Source: Planctomycetes bacterium RBG_13_46_10
GTDB lineage: Bacteria > Planctomycetota > Phycisphaerae > Sedimentisphaerales > Anaerobacaceae
DNA: 9,157 nt
Reading direction: 5' to 3'
Assembly (NCBI GenBank): GCA_001824645.1
Contig: MHYD01000002.1
Location: 32,066 to 41,222 of the forward strand
The notes beneath the pieces are model-generated. The model was given only the letters and a program-made list of their open reading frames with translations, was not told where the DNA came from and searched no databases. Below, piece by piece: positions 5,981 to 9,157 of the stretch (positions within the stretch are counted from its first letter, which is position 1; each line of letters starts with the position of its first letter). The translations under genes and the position numbers were made by a program.

Positions 5981-6011
5981 ATGACAAAAAAGAGGGAGGT
6001 GAGTAACGAGA

Positions 6012-7349
6012 CTAAAAATTTCTTTCAACAAAGCCGGTGTCGATTTTGTTTTTGATATAAAGGTTGTGTGACAGGATATTCAGACAAGCTGGTATCGTAG
6101 TCTTAATCGGCTCGATAACAAATTCCCGCAAGGCACGTTTCATCGTAGTGATAGCTTCTTCGCGGCTCTTTTGATAAACAATAACCTTTGCTATCATCGA
6201 GTCGTAGCTTTTAGAGACTGTCCAGCCCTGATGGATGTGCGTATCGAGCCGCACGCCCGGGCCGCCGGGAGGGATGTATCGTGTAATCGTACCCGGACAA
6301 GATGCGAAATCCTTTGCCGGGTCCTCAGCGTTAATCCTGCACTCGATAGCCACGCCTGTGTGCTTGATGTCCCTTTGGTTAAAATCGAACTTTCGGCCAG
6401 CGGCGATTTCTATCTGCCACTTAATTAAATCATAGCCTGTGACCAGCTCGGTGACAGGATGCTCGACCTGGATGCGTGTATTTACCTCAATGAAGTAGAA
6501 ATTTTTGTCCTTGTCCAGGAGGAACTCCACCGTCGCGGCATTAACATATTTAGCCTCTTTTATGATTCGAATCGCTGCATTACAAAGCTCTTCTCTTGTG
6601 CGTTCCTTCAAGACGGGACATGGCGATTCCTCAATCATCTTCTGATGTCTTCGCTGGATGGAGCAGTCCCTTTCGTAGAAATGCAGGATGTTACCTTCCT
6701 GGTCTGCCATTACCTGCACTTCCACGTGCCGCGGCTCCACAATGTATTTTTCCAGATATACACTGTTGTCGCCGAAGGCGGCTTCCGCCTCGGCACGAGC
6801 CGCGCTCAAAGACGAAACAAAGCTCATGTCATTATGCGCAACTCTCATGCCGCGTCCGCCCCCGCCTGCCGCAGCTTTTATCATTACCGGATAACCAATC
6901 TTGTTTGCTAATTTAAGAGCTTCGGATTCATCCCCTATAGTTCCTTCAGAGCCGGGCACTATAGGCACTTCTGTTTTCTGCGCCAGTTTGCGTGCCTCGA
7001 CTTTATCGCCGAGCAGCTTCATCGCCTCTACAGGCGGGCCTATAAATGTCAGCCCGCAGTCCTCGCATATCTGAGCGAAGTTTATATTCTCCGCCAAGAA
7101 ACCATAACCGGGATGAATCGCTTCAACATCGGTAATTTCAGCGGTGCTGATAATATGCGGAATATTCAGATAGCTCTCGGCGCAATTGGCCGGCCCTATG
7201 CAAACGGCCTCATCGGCAAGCTTCAGGTATGGAGCATCTTTGTCAGCCTCCGAATAAACTGCAACCGTCTGGACGCCAAGCTCCTGGCAGGCACGAATGA
7301 TACGCAGGGCTATCTCACCACGATTTGCTATTAGGATTCTTGAAAACAT
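6012..7349 (-). CDS. accC: Biotin carboxylase subunit of acetyl-CoA carboxylase
   Basis: AccC uses ATP and bicarbonate to carboxylate the biotin on AccB, the first half-reaction of malonyl-CoA synthesis. The protein has 445 residues, close to E. coli AccC (449), and aligns along its whole length by eye. It has the N-terminal FSRILIANRGEIALRI segment, AIHPGYGFLAEN, an ATP-grasp domain with K116 and K158, and the glycine-rich loop GGGGRGMR (162-169). H208, ERDCSIQRRHQK (R234, H235, K237) and E275 follow, then FIEVNTRIQVEHPVTE with E288, N290 and R292. R338 in ECRINAEDP completes the catalytic set, so the enzyme should be active. The start at 7349 fits the family N-terminus. Its ribosome binding site is weak (gag 3 nt away), and the upstream DNA is a repeat. 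It lies 85 nt after accB on the same strand, and the two form an operon. It was named accC rather than a pyruvate or propionyl enzyme because accB is adjacent. Confidence 0.96.
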   Translation of the reverse strand: MFSRILIANRGEIALRIIRACQELGVQTVAVYSEADKDAPYLKLADEAVCIGPANCAESYLNIPHIISTAEITDVEAIHPGYGFLAENINFAQICEDCGLTFIGPPVEAMKLLGDKVEARKLAQKTEVPIVPGSEGTIGDESEALKLANKIGYPVMIKAAAGGGGRGMRVAHNDMSFVSSLSAARAEAEAAFGDNSVYLEKYIVEPRHVEVQVMADQEGNILHFYERDCSIQRRHQKMIEESPCPVLKERTREELCNAAIRIIKEAKYVNAATVEFLLDKDKNFYFIEVNTRIQVEHPVTELVTGYDLIKWQIEIAAGRKFDFNQRDIKHTGVAIECRINAEDPAKDFASCPGTITRYIPPGGPGVRLDTHIHQGWTVSKSYDSMIAKVIVYQKSREEAITTMKRALREFVIEPIKTTIPACLNILSHNLYIKNKIDTGFVERNF

Positions 7350-7352
7350 ATT

Positions 7353-7403
7353 CTCGATGCTCGATATCCTTCGACCCGGCTCAGGACGGGCTCGATGCTC
7401 GAT
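7353..7403. repeat. Repeat element flanked by 13-bp direct repeats in the accB-accC gap
   Basis: The 13-mer ctcgatgctcgat occurs at 7353-7365 and 7391-7403. Between the copies lies a 25-nt core (7366-7390) containing tccttcgacccggctcagg, identical to 19 nt at 1820-1838, followed by acggg. The core can form a cccg/cggg hairpin. The 13-mer is itself nearly two copies of a ctcgatg heptamer. The element ends 3 nt before the accC start codon and so forms its immediate leader. Confidence 0.8.
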
Positions 7404-7434
7404 TTTTTGAGAGCATCAAGTATCAATTCACAGG

Positions 7435-7926
7435 TCAATCAGGTTTTATCCTGAAAATCACCTGACCATATTCAACAGCCTGGCCGTTGGTTACTAACAC
7501 TTCGGCAATCGTCCCACTGTTTTCGGCCTTTATCTCATTCATCACCTTCATTGCCTCTATTATGCAAAGTACCATTTGCGGCTCGACATGAGTGCCGATC
7601 TCAACGTATGGTTCTGAGTCGGGACTTGGTTTTGCATATAAAGTGCCGACGATTGGTGATTTTATCTCCTCCAGATTCTCTTGTTTTGGTGCAGCAGACG
7701 GTGTCGCTGTAGCAGGCAGGGATTCCGGGATAACAGTATTTAAAGGGGAAACAAGAGACTCGGGCCTGTGCATCATGGCTACGGCTGGGGCCGGTGGCTG
7801 CGGAACATGGCGCTTTAGAAAAATCTTGTCATCACCATGTTTTATTTCGACCTCGACCAGCCCATTTTTTTCCATTATTTCAATGATTTCTTTTATCTTC
7901 TGTATATCGTCATCCTTTTGTGCCAT
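7435..7926 (-). CDS. accB: Biotin carboxyl carrier protein of acetyl-CoA carboxylase
   Basis: AccB carries the biotin that shuttles the carboxyl group from AccC to AccA/AccD. The 163-residue protein has the expected order: a short helical N-terminus (DDIQKIKEIIEIMEKNGLV, then EVEIKHGDDKIFLKR), a Pro/Ala-rich linker (about 38-80), and a C-terminal biotinyl domain from about 85. The biotinylation motif EAMKVMN places biotin on K127; BirA would attach it. The frame stays open upstream to 8190, but that extension (residues such as YRCLAGTERADTAF) shows no family resemblance. The start chosen is ATG 7926, with AGGA 7 nt upstream; the adjacent ATG at 7929 would add one Met. AccC follows after 85 nt. 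A good promoter candidate lies about 160 nt upstream. Confidence 0.94.
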   Translation of the reverse strand: MAQKDDDIQKIKEIIEIMEKNGLVEVEIKHGDDKIFLKRHVPQPPAPAVAMMHRPESLVSPLNTVIPESLPATATPSAAPKQENLEEIKSPIVGTLYAKPSPDSEPYVEIGTHVEPQMVLCIIEAMKVMNEIKAENSGTIAEVLVTNGQAVEYGQVIFRIKPD

Positions 7927-7959
7927 CATCGCATCCTTTCCAGAGCCCCCAATTCGTCT

Positions 7960-7989
7960 CGGCGAAGTCCCGATGAAGCGGGATAGCCG
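7960..7989 (-). promoter_or_regulatory. Hairpin in the accB leader
   Basis: A two-part stem is visible: cggc (7960-7963) with gccg (7986-7989) outside, and tcccg (7968-7972) with cggga (7979-7983) around an atgaag loop inside. It ends about 34 nt before the accB start, downstream of the candidate promoter, so it should be in the mRNA leader. It could be a regulatory structure, or another palindromic repeat that landed there. Confidence 0.4.
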
Positions 7990-8084
7990 AACAGGGTCAC
8001 TTTGCGATGCCTGCCCGAAATTGAGCTCGCATCCCGCTACACGCCGGTGAACCTGGAGCCTAAGCCGCTTATGAAAGCACACAA

Positions 8085-8112
8085 AGTATAACGACAAGAG
8101 ATGTTTCTGCAA
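8085..8112 (-). promoter_or_regulatory. Candidate sigma-70-type promoter for accB-accC
   Basis: On the - strand TTGCAG (8112-8107) is followed after exactly 16 nt by TATACT (8090-8085). This is a good match to the housekeeping consensus for both boxes. Transcription would start near 8078 and give a leader of about 150 nt before accB. It lies within the gene-free stretch between the DUF11 gene and accB. Confidence 0.55.
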
Positions 8113-8309
8113 ACAATTTCCGGCAGCTCTGCGATAATGGATTTCAAATGCGGTATCTGCTCTTTCAGTACCGGCAAGACAGCGATACAATTGAAATGCC
8201 TGTTATTACTTCCCGGCGCAGCCGAAAATACATAGAAATGGCAGCCTGATGCTGTTAATTAACTCCAGACAGGTCCTTTTCAGCCTTTGGTGTTTTGAAT
8301 AAAGGCACT

Positions 8310-8355
8310 ATAGGTAAAATAATACTATCGGGTCAAACTTGTTATTTTTACCTAT
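8310..8355 (-). terminator. 13-bp-arm inverted repeat after the DUF11 gene
   Basis: ataggtaaaataa (8310-8322) pairs with ttatttttacctat (8342-8355) with one bulged T, around a 19-nt loop. It starts 1 nt after the stop codon of the DUF11 gene. The stem is AT-rich, so it may be a weak terminator, an mRNA 3'-end structure or the ends of a small repeat element. Confidence 0.4.
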
Positions 8356-8356
8356 T

Positions 8357-9157
8357 CTATTCGTATATATTTGTAGCTTCAGTATCCTCAACCGGCCGTG
8401 TAAGCTGATCGCTGCTCATTGTGGCTCTGAATCGCACGTCACCAGCCCTGATACCTTTAACCACAACTCGCCATGTTGCTCTGCCTTTTGGCTCAAGATT
8501 ATGTAACGGTGCAAAATTGATTGTGTTGCCCATTAGCGAGCCGGAGGTGTCTCCGGCAGAAGAGATGTACTGAACTTTATCCTCTAAAAAACAGGCGATA
8601 CGAATGTTCGTATCGGAAGCTGTGCCTTGATTCGTCACTGTAATTATATATGTAGTGGAACGTCCTACCTCAATAGGGTCTTCCAGGTCAACAACATCCA
8701 GCCGTAATGCGGGGATACCGGCAACTAAAGTCTGCGTGGAAGCAGATGCAGTCTCGGCACAATATGCTGTGGCACTCGCGGTATTCGTGTTTGTCCCTCC
8801 TTTTGTAGGCACATACGACACACGCGTCCTTGTTGAGGCGTTGGATTCAAGAGACTCTATCTGCCAGACAAGTTTTGCTCCGGTAAGATTGGCGCCGGAT
8901 GAGGCCTCTATCGAAGTTACTCCCGAAGGGATAACATTTTCTATGACAAGATTTTTAGCTGCTCCATCACCTCTGTTCGTGACTGTTATTTCATAATCCA
9001 GCGGCCGACCAAGGTACTGGCGGGCCGGACCCGTTGTAACAATGGTCAACTTGGGCTGGCGTACTGTTGTTACAATTGAGCCTGATTCAGCCATTAAGCC
9101 GGATGTCGAACTGACTGCTGCCTTGTTTATATATATACCGGTCCTTATGGCCCGAAG
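8357..9157 (-). CDS. DUF11-repeat surface protein, C-terminal part, 5'-truncated by window edge
   Basis: The frame is open to the window edge, so the Met at 9094 is an internal residue and the gene continues upstream. The visible 266 residues contain two DUF11-type beta-sandwich repeats. The first starts near PKLTIVTTGPARQYLGRP, then DYEITVTNRGDGAAKN. The second starts near PALRLDVVDLEDPIEVG, then TTYIITVTNQGTASDTN. The text before the Met (INKAAVSSTSGLMAESGS) looks like the end of a previous repeat. The last residues (SSDQLTRPVEDTEATNIYE) resemble the usual C-terminus of these proteins. Such proteins are typically exported, long, and built from many Ig-like modules for the cell surface. No signal peptide or sorting motif is within the window. 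The protein style is common in Planctomycetota. Confidence 0.88.
   Translation of the reverse strand, partial: LRAIRTGIYINKAAVSSTSGLMAESGSIVTTVRQPKLTIVTTGPARQYLGRPLDYEITVTNRGDGAAKNLVIENVIPSGVTSIEASSGANLTGAKLVWQIESLESNASTRTRVSYVPTKGGTNTNTASATAYCAETASASTQTLVAGIPALRLDVVDLEDPIEVGRSTTYIITVTNQGTASDTNIRIACFLEDKVQYISSAGDTSGSLMGNTINFAPLHNLEPKGRATWRVVVKGIRAGDVRFRATMSSDQLTRPVEDTEATNIYE

Larger units (their letters stand above)
7930..8356. other. Gene-free 427-bp region between the DUF11 gene and accB
   Basis: No gene is supported here. Going down the - strand from the DUF11 stop it holds a long AT-rich inverted repeat (8310-8355), a small gccttt/aaaggc inverted repeat (8283-8288 and 8301-8306), the accB promoter candidate (8085-8112) and the leader hairpin (7960-7989). 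The open - frame continuing from accB to 8190 has no recognisable protein content. Confidence 0.65.

Noticed and set aside
6171..6916. Several plus-strand open frames of up to 150 residues
   Set aside because: They lie entirely opposite accC, whose protein is unambiguous, and carry no recognisable motifs.
7930..8190. N-terminal extension of accB (87 more residues in frame)
   Set aside because: The extra residues show no resemblance to AccB, a good ribosome binding site lies at the short start, and the extension crosses a promoter candidate and a hairpin.

Overview
The window is 9.2 kb of bacterial chromosome with three of the four acetyl-CoA carboxylase subunit genes split over two loci: accD on the + strand (537-1382) and accB-accC on the - strand (7926-6012). 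No accA is visible. The best taxonomic hint is the C-terminal part of a large DUF11-repeat surface protein (8357-9157), a style of protein I associate with Planctomycetota. The abundant small dispersed palindromic repeats fit an environmental lineage of that kind. This assignment is an inference (about 50%), not a demonstration.

Layout. 1-535 is the 3' part of rpe (ribulose-phosphate 3-epimerase). It is followed 1 nt later by accD, and a 7-bp tandem repeat forms the rpe tail. 1472-2689 is a UroD/MtaA-type protein with a palindromic repeat inserted in frame. 2719-2778 is a double-hairpin palindrome between convergent genes. 2775-3665 (-) is a probable HEPN-domain protein. 3890-4624 (+) is a zinc-ribbon, single-pass membrane protein transcribed divergently from it. 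4625-5217 holds no gene I can support and is a patchwork of palindromic repeats. 5218-5922 (+) is an unrecognised protein. 6012-7926 (-) is accC preceded by accB, and 8357-9157 (-) is the end of the DUF11 protein.

Function. Rpe acts in the pentose phosphate or Calvin pathway. AccB (biotin carrier), AccC (biotin carboxylase) and AccD (carboxyltransferase beta) together make malonyl-CoA for fatty-acid synthesis and need an AccA encoded elsewhere. The middle block (about 2.7-5.9 kb) looks more AT-rich and consists of poorly known genes and repeats, so it reads as an accessory segment between two housekeeping loci.

The most distinctive signal is not a gene. It is a family of short palindromic elements whose core resembles CCTTCGAC..GCTCAGG, with copies in intergenic DNA, inside the UroD-type coding region, and directly in front of accC. 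Several other hairpin elements and two heptamer-based repeats accompany it. I see no CRISPR array, rRNA, tRNA, transposase or recognisable defence operon.
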